Source of the DNA: Acidobacteriota bacterium
GTDB taxonomy: Bacteria; Acidobacteriota; Vicinamibacteria; Vicinamibacterales; JAFNAJ01
Assembly: GCA_017860085.1 (NCBI GenBank)
Contig: JAFNAJ010000150.1
Span: 1-6,540 of the forward strand
Reading direction: 5' to 3'
Length of the DNA stretch: 6,540 nucleotides
Part shown: piece by piece, positions 1 through 5,821 of the stretch
How positions within the stretch are numbered: the first letter of the stretch is position 1
How the letters are laid out: each line of letters begins with the position of its first letter
The notes under the pieces: model-generated
The model's database searches: none
Told to the model about the DNA's origin: nothing
Seen by the model: the letters and a program-made list of their open reading frames with translations, nothing else
Program-made: the position numbers and the translations under genes

Positions 1-798
1 GACGCCGCCCTTGGCGGTGCCGTCGAGCTTGGTCAGGATGATGCCGTTGACCCCGGCCGACGCCATGAACTCCCGCGCCTGGATGACGCCGTTCTGTCCA
101 ACGGTCGCGTCGATCACCAGCAGCACGTCGTGCGGCGCGCCCTCGACTTCGCGGGCTGCGATGCGCCGGATCTTCTCGAGTTCGCCCATCAGGTTGACGC
201 GGGTGTGCAGGCGGCCCGCGGTATCGACGACGATCACGTCGCGTCCCCTCGACTTGCCGGCGGCGATCGCATCGTAGACCACGGCCGCTGGATCAGCACC
301 GGCCTTGGCGCGGATCATGTCGACGCCGGCCCGGTCAGCCCACACCTGCAGCTGTTCGACGGCCGCCGCGCGGAACGTGTCGGCGGCGCAGATGACCGGC
401 GCGAGGCCCGAGGCCTTGTAGAGGCTGGCGAGCTTGCCCACCGTGGTGGTCTTTCCCGTGCCGTTCACGCCCACCACGAGCACGACGCGTGGGCGGTGAC
501 CGTTGCCGGCCGGAGTTGCGCTGGCCTCGAGGATGCCGCGGATCTCGTCCTTCACCAGGTCGCGCAGGCTCGCCCCGCGCTCCCGCCGCTCGCGCGCGGC
601 CGCCACGATGCGTTCGGTCGCGGCCAGGCCGACGTCCGCATCGATCAGGATCTCTTCCAGCGCTTCGAGCGTGTCCGCCGCCAGGGGGATCTCGCGCTAC
701 CCGGGTGCGTCGGTGCGTCGTACGAGGTCGTCGAACCGATCGACGATCTGCTGCTTGGTGCGCTTGAGACTGTCGCGGAGGCGGTCGAAGACGCCCAT
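1..798 (-). CDS. ftsY: FtsY, signal recognition particle receptor GTPase (3' end outside window; interrupted by an in-frame TAG)
   Basis: FtsY is the membrane-associated SRP receptor: its NG domain pairs with Ffh, both hydrolyse GTP, and the ribosome-nascent chain is handed to the translocon. Counting from the ATG at 798, codons 1-33 give the first N-domain helix (MGVFDRLRDSLKRTKQQ and on). Codon 34 is TAG (697-699), and from codon 35 the same frame gives the rest of the N domain (LEALEEILIDADVG, about 44-57). The G domain follows with P-loop GVNGTGKTT (110-118), DTFRAAAVEQLQVWA (140-154), DTAGR (192-196) and TKLDGTAKGG (256-265). Some 40-45 C-terminal residues should lie beyond base 1. There is no acidic A domain, as in many short FtsY proteins. 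The stop is one substitution from CAG, GAG or AAG. The identity is certain, but whether an intact protein is made is not. The first in-frame downstream GTG (606) would remove most of the N domain and has no visible Shine-Dalgarno sequence. It is the last gene visible in the cluster, 102 bases after gpsA. Confidence 0.93.
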
Positions 799-870
799 CG
801 AATACCTGTTCTGGGAGAAACGCGCCGGGCACCCGGATGGCCCGGGGGGCGTGGCATCGCCCAACCGCCT

Positions 871-879
871 ATTGTATCA
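871..879 (-). promoter_or_regulatory. Possible extended -10 promoter ahead of ftsY
   Basis: In the 102-base gap between gpsA and ftsY, the minus strand reads TGATACAAT. This fits the extended -10 pattern TGnTATAAT with one mismatch. It sits in one of the few AT-rich patches of a strongly GC-rich window, about 75 bases before the ftsY ATG. No good -35 box is visible 16-18 bases upstream, which extended -10 promoters can tolerate. Its position suggests that ftsY could be transcribed separately from the upstream lipid genes. This is inferred from a short match only. Confidence 0.3.
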
Positions 880-900
880 AGCGAAGGTCGGGCCCGCTGG

Positions 901-1899
901 CTACTCGGGCTCGGACCGCTGCGGCCGCAGCATCAGCTCGCGGACGGCCACGCGTGGTTCTTTGCCGTCGGTCATCACCTCGTCCATCTTCTCGATGATG
1001 GGCAGCTCGACGCCCCGGTGCTGGCCGAGCACGAGGGCGGCGTGCGTCGTCCGTACGCCTTCGGCCACCATCTTCATGCCCGACAGCACGTCCGAGAGTC
1101 GTCGTCCCTTTCCGAGCTCCAGGCCGACGTGTCGGTTCCGACTCAGCGCCCCGGTGCAGGTCAGGACCAGGTCGCCGAGTCCCGACAGCCCGGCGAGCGT
1201 CTCCCGCTGCGCTCCCATGACGCCGGCCAGGCGCGAGATCTCGACAAGTCCCCGGGTGATGAGCGCCGCCAGCGCGTTGTGCCCCAACCCCAATGACTCG
1301 ACCACGCCTGCGGCGATGGCAATGACGTTCTTGAGGGCGCCCCCCATCTCGACCCCGACGACGTCGTCCGACGCGTAGAGGCGCAGGGAGGGCCCCCGGA
1401 ACTCCTGTTGGACGGTGGCCGCCGCCTTGGGATCGTGCGACGCGGCCAGCACAGCCGTCGGGCGTTGGCGCGCCACCTCCGCAGCGAAGCTCGGCCCCGA
1501 AAGCACGACGACCGGATGGCTGGCCCCGAGTTCCTGCCGGACGACCTCGGACATTCGCAGCAGCGACCCTTCCTCGAGTCCCTTTGTCGCGCTGACCACG
1601 ATGGCGCCCGGCTCCAGCAGGCCCGATGCCGTCCGTATCGCCGCGCGCAGGCCGTGCGACGGAATGGCCGCGACGACGACGCCGGCGCCAGCCAGTGCCT
1701 GGTCCAGATGGCTGGTCGGCACCACGCACGACGGCAGGACAACGTCTGGCAGGTAGGTCGCGTTCACCCTGCGCTCTGCCAGTTCCTTCATCAGAGCCTC
1801 GTCCCGACCCCACAGCCGGACATCGTGGCCGATCGACCCGAGGTGGACGGCCAGTGCCGTGCCCCAACTGCCGGCTCCCAGTACGGTGATGTTCTCCAC
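901..1899 (-). CDS. gpsA: Glycerol-3-phosphate dehydrogenase [NAD(P)+]
   Basis: A cytosolic enzyme that reduces dihydroxyacetone phosphate to sn-glycerol-3-phosphate, the backbone of bacterial phospholipids. The 332-residue length is normal for GpsA. The N-terminal Rossmann fold has the dinucleotide loop GAGSWGTALA (8-17). SATKGL (103-108) carries the conserved Lys106. SGPSFAAEVA (134-143) is a family signature. The C-terminal helical domain has GGALKNVIAIAAG (186-198) with the expected catalytic Lys190. It also has GLSGLGDLVLTCTG (237-250) and the Arg254-Asn255 pair that binds the cofactor phosphate region. The start is GTG, set 7 bases after a GAGGG Shine-Dalgarno; the nearby ATG is followed at once by TGA. 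It ends in TAG, the only such terminator visible here, the others being TGA. It lies 14 bases after plsY, whose enzyme feeds from the GpsA product through acyl transfer, so the pairing is biochemically sensible. Confidence 0.97.
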   Translation of the reverse strand: MENITVLGAGSWGTALAVHLGSIGHDVRLWGRDEALMKELAERRVNATYLPDVVLPSCVVPTSHLDQALAGAGVVVAAIPSHGLRAAIRTASGLLEPGAIVVSATKGLEEGSLLRMSEVVRQELGASHPVVVLSGPSFAAEVARQRPTAVLAASHDPKAAATVQQEFRGPSLRLYASDDVVGVEMGGALKNVIAIAAGVVESLGLGHNALAALITRGLVEISRLAGVMGAQRETLAGLSGLGDLVLTCTGALSRNRHVGLELGKGRRLSDVLSGMKMVAEGVRTTHAALVLGQHRGVELPIIEKMDEVMTDGKEPRVAVRELMLRPQRSEPE

Positions 1900-1906
1900 G
1901 TCACAT

Positions 1907-1911
1907 CCCTC
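1907..1911 (-). promoter_or_regulatory. Ribosome binding site of gpsA
   Basis: The minus strand reads GAGGG, followed by 7 bases and the GTG start of gpsA. It lies within the 14-base gap after the plsY stop codon. It supports GTG at 1899 as the start. Confidence 0.65.
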
Positions 1912-1913
1912 GG

Positions 1914-2501
1914 TCAGGCGCGTTCACCGATGCGGGGCTCGGTGCCGGCGAGCAGTCGTGCCAGATTCGCGCGGTGCTTGAAGACGATGAAACCACCCGT
2001 CGCCAGGGCCCCGAGCCAGACCGCGGGCGAGGCCCCGGTGAGCCACGCCACCGGCGCCACCGCCGACACGCCCGACACCGAACCCAGCGACACGAAGCGC
2101 GTGCGCCAGAGGGTCAGGCAGAACACCGCCAGGCCGACGAGCGAGGCGGCTGGGGCCAGGGCGGCAAACACGCCCAGCGCCGTCGCCACGCCCTTGCCGC
2201 CCTGGAATCGCAGCCACACGGGAAACACGTGCCCGACCACGGCGGCGACGCCGGCCACGACCTGCGACGGCAGGTCTGCCTGGAACAGCCGGGCCACGAT
2301 GACGGCCGCGGCCCCTTTCCCGACATCGAGCAGCATGACGCACAGTGCTGCAGTCCGTGTCGTCGTGCGCAGCACGTTGGCCGCCCCCACATTACCGCTG
2401 CCGATCAACCGAAGGTCAACCCCCTTCGCACGACGGGCAAACAGGAACGCGAAGGGAACCGATCCCAGCAGGTAGCCGAGGCACGCGACCAGCACTGTCA
2501 T
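1914..2501 (-). CDS. plsY: Acyl-phosphate:glycerol-3-phosphate acyltransferase PlsY
   Basis: An integral inner-membrane enzyme that moves the acyl group from acyl-phosphate (made by PlsX) to position 1 of glycerol-3-phosphate, giving lysophosphatidic acid. The 195-residue length and several hydrophobic spans (about 1-21, 51-71, 80-96, 108-131, 140-157, 160-175) match the family. The three conserved motifs are present. They are IGSGNVGAANVLR (33-45) at the first loop, the glycine-rich GHVFPVWLRFQGGKGVAT (90-107) that binds phosphate, and FKHRANLARLLAGTE (174-188) near the C terminus. The ATG start overlaps the thpR stop as ATGA and has only a weak Shine-Dalgarno, so translation is probably coupled to thpR. 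GpsA, 14 bases downstream, makes its acceptor substrate. PlsX is not in the window. Confidence 0.96.
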   Translation of the reverse strand: MTVLVACLGYLLGSVPFAFLFARRAKGVDLRLIGSGNVGAANVLRTTTRTAALCVMLLDVGKGAAAVIVARLFQADLPSQVVAGVAAVVGHVFPVWLRFQGGKGVATALGVFAALAPAASLVGLAVFCLTLWRTRFVSLGSVSGVSAVAPVAWLTGASPAVWLGALATGGFIVFKHRANLARLLAGTEPRIGERA

Positions 2502-3085
2502 GCGGCACCCGTGAGCATGCCCCGCGCGAGGGCGACGTAGGTCGGGCCCTTTGGCGAGAGGTGGCTCTGGTAAAGCGTGACGCGGTCGATTCGCGCCGTG
2601 GGTCGTGGCTCGTCGTGGTGCCCGGGCGCGGCGTCTGTCGCGGGCACCGTCCGCATGAGGCGAGGATCGCGAACCCGCGCAAGCGTGAGGTGAGGCAGGA
2701 ACACCCGATCTTCGGGCTCGATCATCGGCAAGGTGGCCCGCACGCGGTCTTCGACGGTGTCGTAGAGCGCACGCAGCCCGTCGGCCCCTTGCCGGAAACC
2801 CAGGACGAACACGCGCGGCCGTTTCACGTCGGGCAACCAGTGGGGCTCGGCAGGCTCGATGAGGAACGGGGGCTGTGGCAGCGGAGCTTCAAGCGCCAAG
2901 CGGAAGCGATCCGCGTTGGCCTCGTCGACTTCGCCCAGGAACCGCAGCGTCACGTGCATCTGGCGCACGTCGACCCACCGAAGCTCGCGCTCGAGCCTGG
3001 GCATGCGTCGGCACACGGCTCGGCGTGCCGCCTCTGCGTAGGCTCGCACTTCGTCAGACACATCCACGGCCACGAACAATCGCAC
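2498..3085 (-). CDS. thpR: RNA 2',3'-cyclic phosphodiesterase (ThpR/LigT, 2H family)
   Basis: A cytosolic 2H phosphoesterase that opens 2',3'-cyclic phosphates on RNA ends to 2'-phosphates; homologues were first noted for RNA 2'-5' ligation in vitro. The 195-residue protein begins MRLFVAVDVS, the usual first strand. It carries the two catalytic HxT motifs, His44-Val-Thr46 (within RQMHVTLRFLGEV) and His132-Leu-Thr134 (within LPHLTLARV). The spacing and length are typical of the family. The start is GTG at 3085, placed 7 bases after a strong GGAGG. The gene follows cinA by 51 bases and overlaps plsY by four bases (ATGA). CinA next to ThpR is a common bacterial arrangement. The cellular substrate is unknown. 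Confidence 0.94.
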   Translation of the reverse strand: MRLFVAVDVSDEVRAYAEAARRAVCRRMPRLERELRWVDVRQMHVTLRFLGEVDEANADRFRLALEAPLPQPPFLIEPAEPHWLPDVKRPRVFVLGFRQGADGLRALYDTVEDRVRATLPMIEPEDRVFLPHLTLARVRDPRLMRTVPATDAAPGHHDEPRPTARIDRVTLYQSHLSPKGPTYVALARGMLTGAA

Positions 3086-3092
3086 GTCAGGT

Positions 3093-3097
3093 CCTCC
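3093..3097 (-). promoter_or_regulatory. Strong ribosome binding site of thpR inside a small inverted repeat
   Basis: GGAGG on the minus strand lies 7 bases before the GTG start and fixes that start. It sits inside GTCCTGGAGGAC (3091-3102), which could fold with a GTCC/GGAC stem that partly covers the site. The stem is only 4 bp, so any regulatory effect is speculative. Confidence 0.7.
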
Positions 3098-3136
3098 AGG
3101 ACGAGCCGCCGCGCAGGCAGGTCCCGACGCTCACGG

Positions 3137-4417
3137 TCAGGCGGGAAGCCGCAGCGCCCTGCGCACCATGTCGAGCGCCACCGTGGTCGAGAACATGCGC
3201 ACGTGCTGTCGCGTTCCCGGGAACAGGAACGTGCGGACCACCACGTCGGCACCCGGACCGGCGACCGCCACCGCGACCGTGCCCACCGGCTTGGCCTCGG
3301 AGCCTCCGCCGGGCCCCGCGACTCCAGTGACGCCGACGCCCACGTCGGCACGCAGCACCTTGCGGGCTCCCTCAGCCATGGCCACCGCCACGGGCTCGCT
3401 CACCGCACCGTGCTGCTCGATCACGTCGGCTGGCACTCCGAGCAGCGCGACCTTTGCCTGGTTGCTGTAGGCCACCACCCCGCCCTCGACATAGGCGGAG
3501 CTGCCCGGCACCGCGGTGAGCCTGGCGGCAATCATCCCGGCCGTGCACGACTCGGCGAGCGCGATCCGGAGGTGCCGCTCACGCAACAGACCGCCAACCA
3601 CCTCTTCGAGCGTGCGCCCGTCCACCGAGCAGACGTCTCGTCCGAATGAGTGCTCCACGTCGGCGACCGCGCCCTCGAGCGTGCGTCGAGCCACGGCGGC
3701 GTCGGCCGACCGCGACGCCAGGTGCAACTCGATCTGGCCTCGCCCCGCCAGGATTGTCGCGCTGACGGCGGGCACCTGGGCCCGCCACGCCGCGTAGAGC
3801 GGCCGCAGCCGCTCCTCGGCGTGCGACTCGGTTGGGCCGATGAGCCGCACTTCTCGACGCACGACCTGCTCGCCGGTCACCCGCGTCTCCAGCCTGGGCT
3901 TGACCTCGTGCAGGAACATCGGTTCGAGCTCACGAGGCGGCCCGGGGAGGAGCACCACGACCTTGTGGTCCACGTCCAACCACTGGCCCGGGGCCGTGCC
4001 GACCACGTTCTTCAGCACGCCGGCTCCCTGAATGACCAGCCCCTGGCGGCGATTGATCGCCGGCATCTCGTAGCCGCGCCGCTCGAATCTCGCCTTGATC
4101 GCCGCCACGATACCTTCGTCCACCGCGAGCGGTCGATCGAGCGCGGCGGCGACGGCCATTCGCGTCACGTCGTCGTCGGTCGGCCCGAGACCTCCAGTCA
4201 CGATCACCAACTCGGTGCGCGCCAGCGCTTCCGCCACCACGCGCTCGAGCAATCGGAAATCGTCAGCAACGACGCTCTTCGCGTGCACTTCGATGCCGAG
4301 CTCCTCGAGTTGGCGCGTCAGGAAGACCGAATTGGTGTCGGTCTTCCCGGGACCGAGCATCTCGGTGCCGACGGCCACGACCTCGGCCCGCGCGATCGTC
4401 ACGTGTGACCCATTCAC
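3137..4417 (-). CDS. cinA: CinA family protein: MoCF-like domain plus nicotinamide-nucleotide amidohydrolase (PncC) domain
   Basis: A two-domain cytosolic protein of 426 residues, close to the usual CinA length. The N-terminal MoCF-type domain (about 10-175) shows VAVGTEML (14-21), the TDTNS element (26-30), TGGLGPTDDDVTR (74-86) and PGPPRE (158-163). In characterised homologues this half has ADP-ribose pyrophosphatase activity. The C-terminal PncC domain (about 268-424) deamidates nicotinamide mononucleotide. It shows LAESCTAG (287-294) with the active-site Ser290, VAYSNQAK (315-322), GAVS (337-340), GVTGVAGPGGG (362-372) and PVGT (377-380). Both halves look intact. The frame is open back to 4522, but that would run well into pgpA. 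GTG at 4417 makes a GTGA overlap with the pgpA stop and is preferred. GTG at 4402 is a close alternative, five residues shorter. The old name (competence/damage-inducible) does not prove a role in competence here. Confidence 0.94.
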   Translation of the reverse strand: MNGSHVTIARAEVVAVGTEMLGPGKTDTNSVFLTRQLEELGIEVHAKSVVADDFRLLERVVAEALARTELVIVTGGLGPTDDDVTRMAVAAALDRPLAVDEGIVAAIKARFERRGYEMPAINRRQGLVIQGAGVLKNVVGTAPGQWLDVDHKVVVLLPGPPRELEPMFLHEVKPRLETRVTGEQVVRREVRLIGPTESHAEERLRPLYAAWRAQVPAVSATILAGRGQIELHLASRSADAAVARRTLEGAVADVEHSFGRDVCSVDGRTLEEVVGGLLRERHLRIALAESCTAGMIAARLTAVPGSSAYVEGGVVAYSNQAKVALLGVPADVIEQHGAVSEPVAVAMAEGARKVLRADVGVGVTGVAGPGGGSEAKPVGTVAVAVAGPGADVVVRTFLFPGTRQHVRMFSTTVALDMVRRALRLPA

Positions 4418-4881
4418 GCCAGAACCCACGCCGGCGCCAGCCACGCCAGGGCTCGCAAGGTCACGTGGGCGTAGAGGCCTGCGACAACGTCGTCGGCCAT
4501 GATGCCCCATCCGCGCGGCCACGCCTCGACCCGGGACGCCGGAAACGGCTTCACGATGTCGAAGAGGCGGAACAACAGGAACCCTGCGAGCAGGCCCGTC
4601 GGCCCGACCGGCAGAAACGCCAGGGTCACAAGCATCCCGGCCACCTCGTCAATGACGACGTGGCCGGGGTCCCTGCGGCCGAAGTGCCCTTCCGCGCGGG
4701 ACGCTGCCCATGTGCCGACTGCGCACACGCCAGCGATGGCCGCGGCTTCGAGCATGGCCCCGCCGATCGTCCTGCACGCGAGGAACACGAGCAGACCGAC
4801 CGCCGAGCCCACCGTGCCCGGCGCAATCGGAAAGTAGCCGGTGAAGGCGGCCGTGGCGATCGCAACCGCGAGGCGTGTCAT
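4414..4881 (-). CDS. pgpA: Phosphatidylglycerophosphatase A
   Basis: An inner-membrane phosphatase that removes the phosphate from phosphatidylglycerol-phosphate to give phosphatidylglycerol. The 155-residue product carries the PgpA signatures. These are PIAPGTVGSAVG (18-29), DPGHVVIDEVAGML (71-84), FRLFDIVKPFPASRVE (104-119) and GWGIMADDVVAGLYAH (124-139). The acidic residues in the second and fourth motifs are the likely metal and catalytic ligands. Hydrophobic stretches at about 27-60, 80-102 and 132-150 fit a multi-span protein. ATG at 4881 is chosen because the family begins just before the PGT motif. The frame extends to 5049, but that stretch overlaps the RDD gene and looks unlike protein. 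No clear Shine-Dalgarno precedes the ATG, which is 28 bases after the RDD stop. Its end overlaps cinA as GTGA. Confidence 0.95.
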   Translation of the reverse strand: MTRLAVAIATAAFTGYFPIAPGTVGSAVGLLVFLACRTIGGAMLEAAAIAGVCAVGTWAASRAEGHFGRRDPGHVVIDEVAGMLVTLAFLPVGPTGLLAGFLLFRLFDIVKPFPASRVEAWPRGWGIMADDVVAGLYAHVTLRALAWLAPAWVLA

Positions 4882-4909
4882 GGTGAGGCGCTTGTCGGCA
4901 GACGCCCCT

Positions 4910-5821
4910 TCAGGCGCGGCGGACGCTGGTGCCAGACAGCCGATCGTGCAGGGCCCGCCCATCGTCTGCGAGGAACATCGGCAGCAGGCCGAGCCCGAGG
5001 GGTGCGATCGCCACGACGAGCATGGCCGTTCGCACAATGGCTTGCCCAAGGGGCACGCGCTCGGAGCGGCCGCCCACGACGCGCACGTCCATCATCATCT
5101 GCCCGATCGTCTGACCGGAAGCGGTCGTGAAGCCCACAAGATACCCGCCGTTCAACAGGGCGAAGAAACCCAGCAGCGGCAGGACCGGCAGGCTGAGCAC
5201 CTCGGCGGCGCCGAGCCCGGTCAGTTTGAGCGTGAAGTACAGCACGACGGCGTCGATGAGGCCGACGAGCAGGGCGTCGATGGCGGCGGCACCCAGGCGC
5301 CGTGCCAGTGGCGGCGACGCGACCGGCTCGGCCCCGTTGGCTGGATGCTGCACCTCTTCATCGGCAGTTGGCGGTGGTGCCGGTCGCCCGGGGAACGCTG
5401 ACGGATCCGGCGTGAACTCGAGACGCGGGGTCGCCGCTGGCGTTGCCGATACTGTGCGCGGTCGCGGGGTGTCCGACGAACGGCGGACCGCGAGCGGGGC
5501 GCGTGGCGGTGCGGGCGACGTGATGAGCGGGGTGTCATCGACCCCGGGCACCGGCTCGTGGAACAACGGCAGATCGAGGCCGCCCGGCGTTGATGCACTG
5601 ACCGACGCCTGGCGTGTCGCGGCCGAACCGCCGACGTCCCTGTCGGCCCGGCGCGACGACGACAGCGGGAGATCGGGCGCCGGACCAATGGGCGTATTGG
5701 TCGACCTGATGGGCAGATCGACGGGCGGCGCGGGCTGCGACAGCAGGGAGAAATCGTAGCCGCAGTTACGGCAGCGCTCCGGCGTGTCGAAGCTGATGTA
5801 GTTGCACTTCGGACATCTCAT
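4910..5821 (-). CDS. Zinc-ribbon protein with proline-rich linker and C-terminal RDD membrane domain
   Basis: A 303-residue protein in three parts. Residues 1-24 form a short zinc ribbon: Cys3-x2-Cys6 and Cys17-x2-Cys20. Residues 25-170 are a low-complexity linker rich in Pro, Ala, Ser and Thr, probably disordered. It has three DLP(I/L) repeats, at 35-38, 50-53 and 83-86. Residues 171-303 are an RDD domain. It begins PLARRLGAAAIDALLVG with the family's Arg and Asp, has spans at about 176-198, 206-231 and 261-284, and carries SGQTIGQMMMDVRVV (235-249) and DDGRALHDRLSGT (286-298). RDD proteins are polytopic membrane proteins, some linked to transport or ion exchange, but no function can be given to this one. 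Both the zinc ribbon and the linker should face the cytoplasm, which is an inference. Its ATG overlaps the stop of the upstream TPR gene (ATGA), so the two products may work together. The presence of pgpA downstream does not by itself imply a lipid role. Confidence 0.88.
   Translation of the reverse strand: MRCPKCNYISFDTPERCRNCGYDFSLLSQPAPPVDLPIRSTNTPIGPAPDLPLSSSRRADRDVGGSAATRQASVSASTPGGLDLPLFHEPVPGVDDTPLITSPAPPRAPLAVRRSSDTPRPRTVSATPAATPRLEFTPDPSAFPGRPAPPPTADEEVQHPANGAEPVASPPLARRLGAAAIDALLVGLIDAVVLYFTLKLTGLGAAEVLSLPVLPLLGFFALLNGGYLVGFTTASGQTIGQMMMDVRVVGGRSERVPLGQAIVRTAMLVVAIAPLGLGLLPMFLADDGRALHDRLSGTSVRRA
5564..5719 (-). repeat. Three DLP(I/L) short motifs in the linker of the zinc-ribbon/RDD protein
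   Basis: The otherwise low-complexity linker contains VDLPI, PDLPL and LDLPL at residues 34-38, 49-53 and 82-86. The spacing is uneven (15 and 33 residues), so these look like repeated short linear motifs, not a DNA tandem repeat. They may be docking sites for a partner, but nothing in the sequence names that partner. Confidence 0.5.

Noticed and set aside
604..606. GTG at 606 as the true start of a shortened FtsY after the TAG
   Set aside because: There is no Shine-Dalgarno before it, and it would delete conserved N-domain residues such as the LEEILIDADVG stretch. Kept only as a weak alternative.
697..699. TAG reassigned to an amino acid in this organism
   Set aside because: gpsA ends in TAG at exactly the expected family length, and a single in-frame TAG in one gene is not enough to argue for a changed code.
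335..832. Minus-strand frame with a start at 832 overlapping ftsY in another frame
   Set aside because: Its product is Arg/Pro/Gly-rich noise, and the FtsY motifs all lie in the frame of ATG 798.
832..846. Inverted repeat CCCGG-5-CCGGG between gpsA and ftsY, as a possible terminator
   Set aside because: The stem is only 5 bp, no T-run follows, and short CCCGG inverted repeats are common by chance in GC-rich DNA.
130..1296. Long plus-strand open frame (388 codons) antisense to ftsY and gpsA
   Set aside because: It is the shadow of the conserved minus-strand genes, with low-complexity composition and no domain signal.
1408..2475. Plus-strand open frame (355 codons) antisense to gpsA and plsY
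   Set aside because: It lies opposite two strongly conserved genes and its translation shows no motif.
2345..3649. Long plus-strand open frame (434 codons) antisense to plsY, thpR and cinA
   Set aside because: Its translation is rich in Arg, His, Gly and Pro, with no recognisable domain. It lies opposite three clearly conserved genes, and such frames are expected by chance in GC-rich coding DNA.
4418..4522. Extended N terminus for CinA from an upstream start at 4522
   Set aside because: The extra 35 residues are Arg/Gly-rich, overlap the conserved end of pgpA, and are absent from the usual CinA start.
4882..5049. Extended N terminus for PgpA from 5049
   Set aside because: This stretch overlaps the conserved end of the RDD gene in another frame and has no resemblance to PgpA.
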